Assembly: GCF_006715225.1 (NCBI RefSeq)
Contig: NZ_VFMU01000001.1
Location: forward strand, 1,364,001 to 1,428,000
Source: Arthrobacter sp. SLBN-112
GTDB taxonomy: Bacteria > Actinomycetota > Actinomycetes > Actinomycetales > Micrococcaceae
Reading direction: 5' to 3'
Length of the DNA: 64,000 nt
Below are positions 25,943 through 33,223 of this stretch, piece after piece (position 1 is the stretch's first letter; each line of letters opens with the position of its first letter). The notes beneath the pieces are model-generated. The model was not told the DNA's origin. It made no database searches and worked only from the letters and a program-made list of their open reading frames with translations. The position numbers and the translations under genes are program-made.

Positions 25943-26850
25943 GCTGAAGCCTTTCCTTCATAACCGGCAGTGAGCTGCTCGCGGCAGATCTGCCATTCGT
26001 GTTCTTCGATGCGCATGAAGTGCGCCTTTTCGCGGTCTTCCAGCAGCGGCACGCCCCGGCCCACCTTCGTGTCGCACAGGATCACGGAGGGACGTCCGAC
26101 GGCGGCGGCCTGGGCAGCTGCGTTGTCGAACGCTGCCAGCAGCGCGCCGACGTCGTTCCCGTCCACCCGCTGGGTGTACCAGCCGAACGATTCCCACTTT
26201 TCCGTAACGGGCTCGGTGCGGAGCACGGTGTCCGTCTTGCCGTCCGCCTGCAGGGCGTTGATGTCCACCATGGCGGTGAGGTTGCCCAGCTGGTGGTGGT
26301 GGGCGCCCATGGCGGCTTCCCAGGTGGAGCCCTCGTCCAGCTCACCGTCGGAGAGGAAGTTGAACACCCGGGCACCGGAGCCCTGGTAGCGCAGGCCCAG
26401 GGCCATGCCGACGGCGATGGTCAGGCCGTGCCCCAGCGAACCGCCGGAGATTTCCATGCCGGGTGTGTAGGTGGACATCCCGGACATCGGCAGCCGCGAA
26501 TCGTCCGATCCGTACGTTTCCAGCTCCCCTACCGGGACGATGCCGGCCTCAGCCAGGGCGGCGTAGTGGCCGATGGCGTAGTGGCCGGTGGAGAGGAGGA
26601 ACCGGTCGCGGCCCTCCCAGTGCGGGTCCTCGGCGCGGAAATTCAGCTGGTCCCCGTAGACGGTGGCGAGCATGTCCGCGGCGCCGAGCGCCTGGCCCAC
26701 GTATCCCTGGCCCTGGACCTCGCCCATGTTCAGGGCGTGGTGCCGGATCCGGTAGGCGGCGGCGCTGATCTTGTCCACACGTTCCGGGGTCACTGCGGTC
26801 TGCAGTATTCGTCCCTGCGGGGCGGCGTCCTGGACGGTTTCTGTCGGCAT
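25939..26850 (-). CDS. transketolase, N-terminal (ThDP-binding) subunit
   Basis: A 303-residue ThDP-pyrophosphate-binding half of a split transketolase. The cofactor motif runs from SDGELDEGSTWEA to NLTAMVDIN (about 165-200), and GGSLGHGLTIAVGMALGLRY precedes it. GGAG lies 6 nt before ATG 26850. It follows the MHS transporter gene by 35 bp and overlaps the C-terminal subunit, giving an operon transporter-TktN-TktC. Transfer of two-carbon units would link a non-standard ketose phosphate to xylulose 5-phosphate or other pentose-phosphate intermediates. Confidence 0.9.
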   Translation of the reverse strand: MPTETVQDAAPQGRILQTAVTPERVDKISAAAYRIRHHALNMGEVQGQGYVGQALGAADMLATVYGDQLNFRAEDPHWEGRDRFLLSTGHYAIGHYAALAEAGIVPVGELETYGSDDSRLPMSGMSTYTPGMEISGGSLGHGLTIAVGMALGLRYQGSGARVFNFLSDGELDEGSTWEAAMGAHHHQLGNLTAMVDINALQADGKTDTVLRTEPVTEKWESFGWYTQRVDGNDVGALLAAFDNAAAQAAAVGRPSVILCDTKVGRGVPLLEDREKAHFMRIEEHEWQICREQLTAGYEGKASA

Positions 26851-26885
26851 TACTGGCTCCGTGATCGTTTGGTGCGTGACGTTAT

Positions 26886-28223
26886 TCAGGCGTTGACAGT
26901 GTTGGGGGTGCTTTTGGTGGCTTCATCTGCCAGCTCGCGCTCCCGCTTGCCCCAGGTTTCCCGGGTGGCGAAGGCCGCCCAGAGTCCGATCAGGGCGTAG
27001 GTGCCGAAGAGCAGCGCCGGGCCCATCCAGCCGAAGCTGACGAACAGGAGGGTGGTGATGAACGGGGTGAAACCGGAAACCATGGCGGAGATCTGGTAGG
27101 CCAGGCTGGCACCGGAGGCGCGGGTCTTGGCTTGGAAGAGCTCGGGGAACCAGGCGCCCTGGGCGCCGGCCAGGGAGTTCTGGCAGACCGCGTACGAGAT
27201 CACGATGGTGATGATGATGGCGATGAACAGGCCGGTGTTGACCAGCAGGAACATCGGGATCGCGAACAGGGCGGCAAAGGCTGTTGACCAGATGTACAGG
27301 GGGCGGCGGCCGATGCGGTCGGTCAAGGCAGCCCAGGCCTGGGTGGCGAAGATGCCGATGGCCGAGGCGATGCAGAGGGCGATCAGGGTCTGGCTCTTGT
27401 CCGCCAGGTGCTGGCTGTTGATGTAGGAAATCATGTAGGTGATGGATACTGCGTAGCCGGCAGTTTCGGCGATGCGCAGGCCGATGCCCTTGACGATGTT
27501 GCGCCAGTCCGTCTTGATGACCTCGACGATGGGGGCCTTCACGATGGCGCCGCTGTCCTTGACCTCGTCAAAGACGGGGGACTCCGGGACCTTGGAGCGG
27601 ATGATGAGGCCCACGATCACCAGCAGGATGCTGGCGAGGAACGGCAGGCGCCAGGCAAGTTCGTTGCCGAGCTGGACGCTGAACAGGAACGTCAGGTTGG
27701 CCAGCAGCAGGCCCACGGGGAAGCCGGCCTGGACAATGCCGGTGTACTTGCCCTTGGACTTCCAGGGCGCGTGCTCGTAGCTCATCAGGATGGCGCCGCC
27801 CCATTCCGCGCCGAAGGCCAGGCCCTGGACGATGCGGACGAAGACGAGCAGTGCGGGGGCAAGCAGCCCGACCGCCGCGTAGGTGGGGAGCAGGCCGATG
27901 GCGAACGTGGCCAAGCCCATCAGGATCAGCGAGGCCACCAGGACGGGCTTGCGGCCCACCTTGTCACCGAGGTGGCCGCCGATGATGCCGCCCAGGGGAC
28001 GGGCTGCGAAGCCGACGCCCAAGGTGGCGAAGGAGGCCAGGGTGCCGGTGACGGGATCGCTCCCGGGGAAGAATGCGGTGCCGAAGTACAGTGCGGCAGC
28101 GGTGCCGAAGCCGATGAAGTCATAGGTCTCGATGACGGCCCCCACGCCGGATCCGATGGCAACTCGCCTGGCGTCCTTGGTGCCGTGGACCGGACCGCGC
28201 ATGGTCAGAGCATCTTTGCTCAT
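26886..28223 (-). CDS. MFS transporter, metabolite:H+ symporter (MHS) type
   Basis: A 445-residue membrane protein of the major facilitator superfamily with about 12 transmembrane helices. The MHS signature loop is present (GGHLGDKVGRKPVLVASLI), with GAVIETYDFIGFGTAAALYF in helix 1 and QGLAFGAEWGGAIL in helix 4. ATG 28223 has AAAGGGAA at good spacing; the longer frame to 28322 lacks support. It is the first gene of the operon with the split transketolase and lies opposite the isomerase operon. MHS members usually carry organic acids or small polar compounds with protons. Here the substrate is probably that of the locus. Confidence 0.9.
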   Translation of the reverse strand: MSKDALTMRGPVHGTKDARRVAIGSGVGAVIETYDFIGFGTAAALYFGTAFFPGSDPVTGTLASFATLGVGFAARPLGGIIGGHLGDKVGRKPVLVASLILMGLATFAIGLLPTYAAVGLLAPALLVFVRIVQGLAFGAEWGGAILMSYEHAPWKSKGKYTGIVQAGFPVGLLLANLTFLFSVQLGNELAWRLPFLASILLVIVGLIIRSKVPESPVFDEVKDSGAIVKAPIVEVIKTDWRNIVKGIGLRIAETAGYAVSITYMISYINSQHLADKSQTLIALCIASAIGIFATQAWAALTDRIGRRPLYIWSTAFAALFAIPMFLLVNTGLFIAIIITIVISYAVCQNSLAGAQGAWFPELFQAKTRASGASLAYQISAMVSGFTPFITTLLFVSFGWMGPALLFGTYALIGLWAAFATRETWGKRERELADEATKSTPNTVNA

Positions 28224-28269
28224 GGTGGTTCCCTTTCGAAGAGCGGCTGGAGGAATTCCGCCGCTGTCG

Positions 28270-28281
28270 ACTGTTAACAGA
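28270..28281. promoter_or_regulatory. GntR operator near transporter start
   Basis: ACTGTTAACAGA matches the ACTGT-n2-ACAGT motif except for the last base and lies 47 bp upstream of the MHS transporter start. It is one of three copies in this 187-bp divergent promoter region. Confidence 0.65.
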
Positions 28282-28314
28282 TTGATAGGAACCAGTGTGA
28301 CCCACATCATCTTC

Positions 28315-28326
28315 ACTGTCAACAGT
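28315..28326. promoter_or_regulatory. GntR operator, middle copy
   Basis: ACTGTCAACAGT has perfect 5-bp arms with a CA centre and is followed by CGAC, as in the GntR promoter copy. It lies between the two divergent starts. Confidence 0.7.
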
Positions 28327-28341
28327 CGACTTTGATAGTTG

Positions 28342-28353
28342 ACTGTTGACAGT
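28342..28353. promoter_or_regulatory. GntR operator near isomerase start
   Basis: ACTGTTGACAGT (in the context TTGACTGTTGACAGTTAA) has perfect arms and overlaps possible TTGACT/TTGACA -35 boxes. It lies 58 bp before the isomerase start. Confidence 0.7.
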
Positions 28354-28410
28354 TAACGAGGCTACTGTGGTCCCCATCACTACTGCTCGGCACGAACCAG
28401 AGGATCAATG

Positions 28411-29235
28411 ATGTTCCATTCCAGACTCGGGTGCTCATCCATCAGCTTCCGGCACCAGGACCTGGGCGCCGCCCTGCGCAGCATGAAGGGGCTGGGCTTC
28501 GAGGAGATCGACCTCGGTGCGCTGCCCGGAGTGTGCGACCACGTTCCCTATGAACTGACAGAAGCAGCCGTTATTGCTGTATCCGGGGAAGTTCTGGCCT
28601 CGGGCCTGCGGGTCCGGTCCGTAAACGGCGACATCGGGGACCTGAACGCGGTGCTGGATGGCGACGGCGAAGCCGTCAGGCAGCGCCATCTCGACGCCCT
28701 GCTCACCCTAACCGCCAATATCGGAGCCAAGGCCCTGGTGCTGCCCTGCGGCGCACTGGACCACACCCCGGTGCGCAGCGTCGGGGAGGACCTCGACCTC
28801 ATCGCCGCCCAGCTCACAGGTGCCGGCCGGCGCGCCGCCGAATTCGGCGTCGAACTTTGGACCGAATCCCTGCACTTCCTGCGGTTCTGCTGGAACCTGG
28901 AGCGGGCGGGGATGCTTGCCGACCGGCTGGCGGGGACCGGCGTGGGAATCGTCATGGACTTCAGCCACATTGTGGCGTCCGGCGAGGACGTGGGGGCCTA
29001 CGTGGACCGGCACCGGGGCCTCATCAGCCACGTCCACCTGCGCGACGCCGTGCCGGGAAACATCAACCTCAGCATCGGCAACGGCGACGCCGACTTCGCC
29101 GGTGGCCTGAAGCGGCTTGCCGCGGACGGCTACGCCGGCCACTTCTCGCTGGAACTGGAAACCCGGGACGTCACCAACGACGAACGCCCGGCCGCCGCCG
29201 CAAAGGCGGCAAGCTTCATCACCGACCTCATTTGA
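28411..29235 (+). CDS. TIM-barrel sugar (phosphate) isomerase/epimerase
   Basis: A 274-residue xylose-isomerase-like TIM-barrel protein. It begins RLGCSSISFRHQDLGAALR and carries candidate metal ligands in VELWTESLHFLRFC (Glu), GIVMDFSHIVASGEDV (Asp/His), LISHVHLRDAVPG (His) and HFSLELETRD (Glu). AGAGGA (28399-28404) suits ATG 28411 better than ATG 28408. It is the first gene of the operon isomerase-SDR-kinase-RpiB. In known pathways such proteins act as D-apiose isomerase or as erythrulose-phosphate epimerase (EryC). Which applies here is not decidable from sequence. Confidence 0.82.
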   Translation: MFHSRLGCSSISFRHQDLGAALRSMKGLGFEEIDLGALPGVCDHVPYELTEAAVIAVSGEVLASGLRVRSVNGDIGDLNAVLDGDGEAVRQRHLDALLTLTANIGAKALVLPCGALDHTPVRSVGEDLDLIAAQLTGAGRRAAEFGVELWTESLHFLRFCWNLERAGMLADRLAGTGVGIVMDFSHIVASGEDVGAYVDRHRGLISHVHLRDAVPGNINLSIGNGDADFAGGLKRLAADGYAGHFSLELETRDVTNDERPAAAAKAASFITDLI

Positions 29236-29238
29236 ACC

Positions 29239-29298
29239 ATCGACTGCTCCATACCTGCCGTTATGGCCCCTCATAACGGCAGTTACGGAGCAATCGAT
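29239..29298. other. long intercistronic hairpin
   Basis: A 27-bp inverted repeat (29239-29265 with 29272-29298, 24 of 27 pairs matching) with a 6-nt loop (GCCCCT) fills the gap between the isomerase and SDR genes. The inner 11 bp are perfect. It could be an attenuator, an RNA-processing or stability element, or a small mobile remnant. Confidence 0.75.
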
Positions 29299-29343
29299 CC
29301 ACCCAAACAAGCCATCCACGCACACAATTCAAGGAGCACCACC

Positions 29344-30117
29344 ATGACCACCATCCACCGCACTGCAGTCCTCACCGGAGCCACCTCGGAACGCGGCATC
29401 GGCATCACCACCGCCCGCCGCTACGCCCGGGAAGGCTGGGGCATCGTCATCCTGGACCTCGACGGAGAGAAGTCAGCCAAGGTTGCCGCCGAAATCGGCA
29501 ACGAATTCAACGTCCCCGCCTTCGGCCACGAGATCGACGTCGCCAACGAAGCGTCCGTGATCGCTGCCCAGGCCGCCGTCGCCGCCGAGGTGGCAGCCGG
29601 CAACCTCCCACCCGTCGGCGCCCTGGCCAACATCGCCGGCATCACCTCCCCGCTTCCGTTCCTGGAAACCACCCTTGAGCTGTGGCACAAGGTCATGGAC
29701 GTCAACGCCACCGGCACCTACCTGGTGACCAAGGCATTCCTGCCGGACATGATCGAAAACGGCTGGGGCCGGATCGTGAACATGTCCTCCGTGTCCGCCC
29801 AGCGCGGCGGCGGCGTCTTCGGCAAGGTCCCCTACTCCGCCGCCAAGGCAGCCATCCTCGGCTTCACTAAGGCCCTGGCCCGCGAGCTCGGCACCACCGG
29901 CGTCACCGTCAACGCCATCACCCCCGGCGCCGTGGACACCAACATCCGCGTGGGCAGCACCGAGGAGCAGGAAGCCGCCATTAACGCCGGCATCCCGCTG
30001 GGCCGCAACGCCACCACGGAAGAAGTGGCCTCCGTGATCACCTTCCTGTCCTCCGAGGACTCCGCCTACCTCACCGGCACCACCATCGACATCAACGGCG
30101 GCAGCCACATCCACTAG
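29344..30117 (+). CDS. SDR-family oxidoreductase
   Basis: A 257-residue short-chain dehydrogenase with a modified nucleotide-binding motif (LTGATSERGIGITTARR), an NAG-equivalent ANIAGI, Ser in VNMSSVSAQRGG and the catalytic pair YSAAK. AAGGAG lies 8 nt before ATG 29344. It sits between a TIM-barrel isomerase and a DAK-type kinase, so it likely oxidises a polyol or reduces a ketose feeding the kinase. Tetritol dehydrogenases are among its possible functions. Cofactor choice is unclear: the Asp in ILDLDGEKSAK at the end of the second strand favours NAD(H). Confidence 0.9.
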   Translation: MTTIHRTAVLTGATSERGIGITTARRYAREGWGIVILDLDGEKSAKVAAEIGNEFNVPAFGHEIDVANEASVIAAQAAVAAEVAAGNLPPVGALANIAGITSPLPFLETTLELWHKVMDVNATGTYLVTKAFLPDMIENGWGRIVNMSSVSAQRGGGVFGKVPYSAAKAAILGFTKALARELGTTGVTVNAITPGAVDTNIRVGSTEEQEAAINAGIPLGRNATTEEVASVITFLSSEDSAYLTGTTIDINGGSHIH

Positions 30118-30163
30118 CAGCCCCCACTAAACCCGCCCCCACCCCGGACGCCGGAGAACCACC

Positions 30164-31939
30164 ATGACCAAGATCTTCAATGACCCCTCAGAGTTCGCCG
30201 AGGAGGCCCTGGCAGGCTTCTGCGACGTCCACTCCGACCTCGTCCGCCAGGTTGCCGGCGGCGCCGTCCGCCGTTACCGGCCGGCACAACCCAAGGTCGC
30301 TGTCCTGGCCGGCGGCGGCTCCGGCCACTACCCGGCCTTCGCCGGACTTATCGGAAGCGGCTTCGCCGACGGTGCGGTGGTGGGCAACATCTTCACCTCA
30401 CCCTCGGCCCAGCAGGCATATTCGGTGGCGAAGGCGGCCGAATCCGGGGCCGGCGTCGTCTTTACCTACGGCAACTACGCGGGCGACGTGATGAACTTCG
30501 GGATGGCCAGCGAACGCCTGGCCACCGAGGGCATCGCCGTGGAAAACGTCCTGGTGACGGACGACATCGCCAGCGCCCCGCCGTCGGAATCCGCCAAGCG
30601 CCGCGGCATCGCCGGTGACTTCACGGTGTTCAAGGTGATGGGCGCGGCCGCCGAGGATGGCGCCGACCTGGCCGAGGTGGTCCGCCTGGGCCGCAAGGCC
30701 AACAGCCTGACCCGGACCATTGGCAGCGCGTTTGCCGGCTGCACGTTCCCAGGCGCCGAATCGCCGCTGTTCACCCTTCCCGACGGGCAGATGGGCCTGG
30801 GCCTTGGCATCCACGGCGAGCCCGGCCTCCACGACACCGACCTGCCCTCCGCCAGGGAACTCGGCCAGGAACTGGTGGCCCGGGTGCTCGCCGAAACGCC
30901 GCCCAACGCCGGCAAGCGGATCGCCGTCATCCTCAACGGGCTCGGCTCCACCAAGCATGAGGAGCTGTTCGTCCTCTGGGGCACCGTGGCCCCGCTGCTG
31001 CGCGCCGAGGGCTACACGCTGGTCATGCCGGAGGTTGGCGAGCTGGTCACCAGCCTGGACATGGCCGGCGTCTCGCTGACCGTCACCTGGCTGGACGAGG
31101 AACTTGAGCCCCTGTGGACAGCGCCGGCGGAAACTCCCGCCTACCGCCGCGGCAATGCGGCCCGGGAAGCCGGTACCCTGGGCGCCGAGGAGGCGCCCGA
31201 CGACGGTGCCTCCGCTGCAGCATTCGTCGCCACGGACGCCTCCCGCGGGTACGCTGCCGCGTGCCTTGCTGCCATTGAAGCCGCCCGCACGTCCCTGCAC
31301 GACGCCGAGGAACGCCTTGGCCGGATGGACGCCATAGCCGGAGACGGTGACCACGGCCGCGGCATGGTGCGCGGGGTGGACGCCGCCGCGGCAGCAGCGT
31401 CGGACGCATTGGGGCGGGGAGCCGGCGCCGGGGACGTGCTGGCCGCCGCCGGCGATGCCTGGGCGGACAAAGCAGGTGGAACCTCCGGGGTCCTGTGGGG
31501 AGCGGGACTGCGCGCGTTTGGTGAGACGCTGGGAAACACGTCCGCGCCTGCGCCCAGTGCCCTGGCGGCAGCCGTGACAGCGTTCGCGGACCGGATCGTC
31601 CAGCTGGGCAAAGCCGAAAAGGGCGACAAGACCATGGTGGACGCCCTGCTGCCCTTTGCCTCCGCCTTCAGCCGCGGGGTGGGGTACGGCGTGGAACCGA
31701 ACCAAGCCTGGCAGGACGCCGCACGTGAGGCGGCCGCCGCGGCGGAAGCCACCGCGGACCTCCTTCCCCTCAAGGGCCGGGCCCGCCCCCTTGCAGAGAA
31801 GAGCCTGGGCGCGGCGGACCCCGGTGCCACGTCGCTGGCGATGGTCTTCGCCGTCATGGGGCCGCATTTCACCGCCGCTGCTGTACGGAACGCCGAAGAA
31901 ACGGTGCCCGCCGCGGCACCGGCGGGAGCAAAGCAATGA
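30164..31939 (+). CDS. dihydroxyacetone-kinase-family ketose kinase (DhaK-DhaL fusion)
   Basis: A 591-residue ATP-dependent kinase. The DhaK domain (about 1-330) contains GGGSGHYPAF and His217 (GLGIHGEP), the residue that binds the substrate carbonyl. A linker leads to the DhaL domain (about 355-575) with the Mg-ATP motif MDAIAGDGDHGRGM and DKAGGTSGVLWGAGLRAFGE. Fusion proteins of this family phosphorylate dihydroxyacetone, erythrulose (DerK/LerK) or apulose (AplK). The neighbours (split transketolase, RpiB-like isomerase) argue against simple dihydroxyacetone use. The ribosome site is GGAGAACC. Its stop overlaps an upstream ATG of the next frame. Confidence 0.92.
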   Translation: MTKIFNDPSEFAEEALAGFCDVHSDLVRQVAGGAVRRYRPAQPKVAVLAGGGSGHYPAFAGLIGSGFADGAVVGNIFTSPSAQQAYSVAKAAESGAGVVFTYGNYAGDVMNFGMASERLATEGIAVENVLVTDDIASAPPSESAKRRGIAGDFTVFKVMGAAAEDGADLAEVVRLGRKANSLTRTIGSAFAGCTFPGAESPLFTLPDGQMGLGLGIHGEPGLHDTDLPSARELGQELVARVLAETPPNAGKRIAVILNGLGSTKHEELFVLWGTVAPLLRAEGYTLVMPEVGELVTSLDMAGVSLTVTWLDEELEPLWTAPAETPAYRRGNAAREAGTLGAEEAPDDGASAAAFVATDASRGYAAACLAAIEAARTSLHDAEERLGRMDAIAGDGDHGRGMVRGVDAAAAAASDALGRGAGAGDVLAAAGDAWADKAGGTSGVLWGAGLRAFGETLGNTSAPAPSALAAAVTAFADRIVQLGKAEKGDKTMVDALLPFASAFSRGVGYGVEPNQAWQDAAREAAAAAEATADLLPLKGRARPLAEKSLGAADPGATSLAMVFAVMGPHFTAAAVRNAEETVPAAAPAGAKQ

Positions 31940-31956
31940 CAACGGAAGGACACACC

Positions 31957-32427
31957 ATGGGGCTGCGGCTCATTGTCGGCGCGGACGAGGCCGGCGTTGA
32001 CTACAAGGACAAGGTGCTGGCGGACCTGCGGCAGGATCCGCGCGTCAGCGAAGTCATCGACATCGGCGTCAATCGAAGTGACGCGCCGGACGACTTCACG
32101 AGGCCCTACCAGTACGTGGGCATCACGGCCGGGGAGATGATTCGGGACGGCGCCGCCGACCGGGCCATCCTCTTCTGCGGCACCGGAATCGGCGTGGCGA
32201 TCGCCGCCAACAAGGTGGAAGGCATCCGGGCCACTGCCGCCCACGACTCCTTCTCCGTGGAGCGTTCCATCCTGTCCAACGACTGCCAGGTGCTCACCAT
32301 GGGCCAGCGCGTGGTGGGCATCGAACTCGCCCGGCGCCTGGTGAAGGAATGGATCGGCTACACGTTCGATCCGTCGTCGGCCTCTGCCGGCAAGGTGAAG
32401 GTCCTCACCGACTTCGAGGGCTGCTAG
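31957..32427 (+). CDS. RpiB/LacAB-family sugar-phosphate isomerase
   Basis: A 156-residue isomerase with the active-site cysteine motif ILFCGTGIGVAIAANKVEGI, preceded by RPYQYVGITAGEMIRDG and followed by SILSNDCQVLTMGQRVVG. It resembles the EryI/DerI branch that converts D-erythrulose 4-phosphate to D-erythrose 4-phosphate, though ribose-5-phosphate isomerase activity cannot be excluded. I chose ATG 31957 (GGAAGGA 6 nt upstream) over ATG 31936, which overlaps the kinase stop. Coupling to the kinase suggests that the product of phosphorylation is its substrate. Confidence 0.87.
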   Translation: MGLRLIVGADEAGVDYKDKVLADLRQDPRVSEVIDIGVNRSDAPDDFTRPYQYVGITAGEMIRDGAADRAILFCGTGIGVAIAANKVEGIRATAAHDSFSVERSILSNDCQVLTMGQRVVGIELARRLVKEWIGYTFDPSSASAGKVKVLTDFEGC

Positions 32428-32450
32428 CACCCGGCCGCAAAGGGGGAACC

Positions 32451-32720
32451 ATGAAGCCGTACCCCTCCCGTGACTGGAGCCGTTTGACCGGGGTTCCCGT
32501 GGAGATCCGGAAAGACTTCCAGGTTGTCCGGACCGGCGTGGTGGACGACGCCATGCGGGATCCGGCGGTCCTGTGGCTCGCGGCCGACGCAGAAGCCGGG
32601 AGGGCATTGTTTACCGCCGCCGAAGGCTACGAGGCATGGATCCGTCCGCAGGAGCTGGGCGGGAAACTGTGCTTCAAAATGGCTGCCGCCCAGCTGCAGG
32701 GTGCTCCTAGACTGGGGTGA
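32451..32720 (+). CDS. small hypothetical protein, paralogue of 35772-36002
   Basis: An 89-residue protein. The segment DWSRLTGVPVEIRKDFQVVR and the ending EGYEAWI align with DWTPLLGQVIEVRKHAATIR and EGFTAWI in the protein at 35772-36002. The two therefore belong to one small, uncharacterised actinobacterial family of about 80 residues. AGGGGGAACC precedes the ATG. It follows the RpiB gene by 23 bp and overlaps the start of the SRPBCC gene. No catalytic motif is visible. A compact beta-rich fold is plausible. Confidence 0.7.
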   Translation: MKPYPSRDWSRLTGVPVEIRKDFQVVRTGVVDDAMRDPAVLWLAADAEAGRALFTAAEGYEAWIRPQELGGKLCFKMAAAQLQGAPRLG

Positions 32721-33166
32721 TGATCACAGTCACCGGAAGTGTGGAAACCAAACTGTCCGCGGAGAAGGCCTTTGCCTTCATGAGTGAGTTCGAGAACACC
32801 AGCAAGTGGGACCCCAACACCCCCGTCATGGACAAGCTCACCCCGGGGCCGGTGGCCGTGGGGCACAAGTACCATGCAGAGTCCGAGTTCCGGGGAAAGC
32901 GCCAGACCCTGGTCTACGAGGTCATCGAGCTGACGGACAACCACATCAAGCTGCGCGGCGAGAACAAGACCGTGACGGCCTTCGATTCCATCGACGTCAG
33001 CCCCAACGGGACCGGCTCGGTGGTGAAGTACACGGCCGAATTCAGCATCAACGGGCCGGCCAAGATCATCCAGCCGCTGCTGAAGCCTGCGTTCATGTCG
33101 CTCCGGGATCCTGCGCTGAAAGGTATCCGGGACACGCTGAATTCGCTGGCAGCAGGCAGTGACTAA
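32720..33166 (+). CDS. SRPBCC-family protein
   Basis: A 148-residue protein of the polyketide-cyclase/START-like SRPBCC fold. It begins ITVTGSVETKLSAEKAFAFM with the usual FMSEFENTSKWDP segment and ends in an amphipathic helix (LRDPALKGIRDTLNSLAAGS). Such domains bind hydrophobic ligands in a deep cavity; no specific function can be named. ATG 32720 overlaps the stop of the preceding small gene (TGATG). The next gene is convergent. Confidence 0.85.
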   Translation: MITVTGSVETKLSAEKAFAFMSEFENTSKWDPNTPVMDKLTPGPVAVGHKYHAESEFRGKRQTLVYEVIELTDNHIKLRGENKTVTAFDSIDVSPNGTGSVVKYTAEFSINGPAKIIQPLLKPAFMSLRDPALKGIRDTLNSLAAGSD

Positions 33167-33223
33167 GGCAACCGCAAACTCAAGTCATTTGAACGGTCCT
33201 CCGCTTGGAGGGCTCTGCAGTTG

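Noticed and set aside
33167-33223. Short CCTCC/GGAGG hairpin between the convergent SRPBCC and flavocytochrome genes, considered as a terminator.
   Set aside because: A 5-bp stem is too short to support a call.
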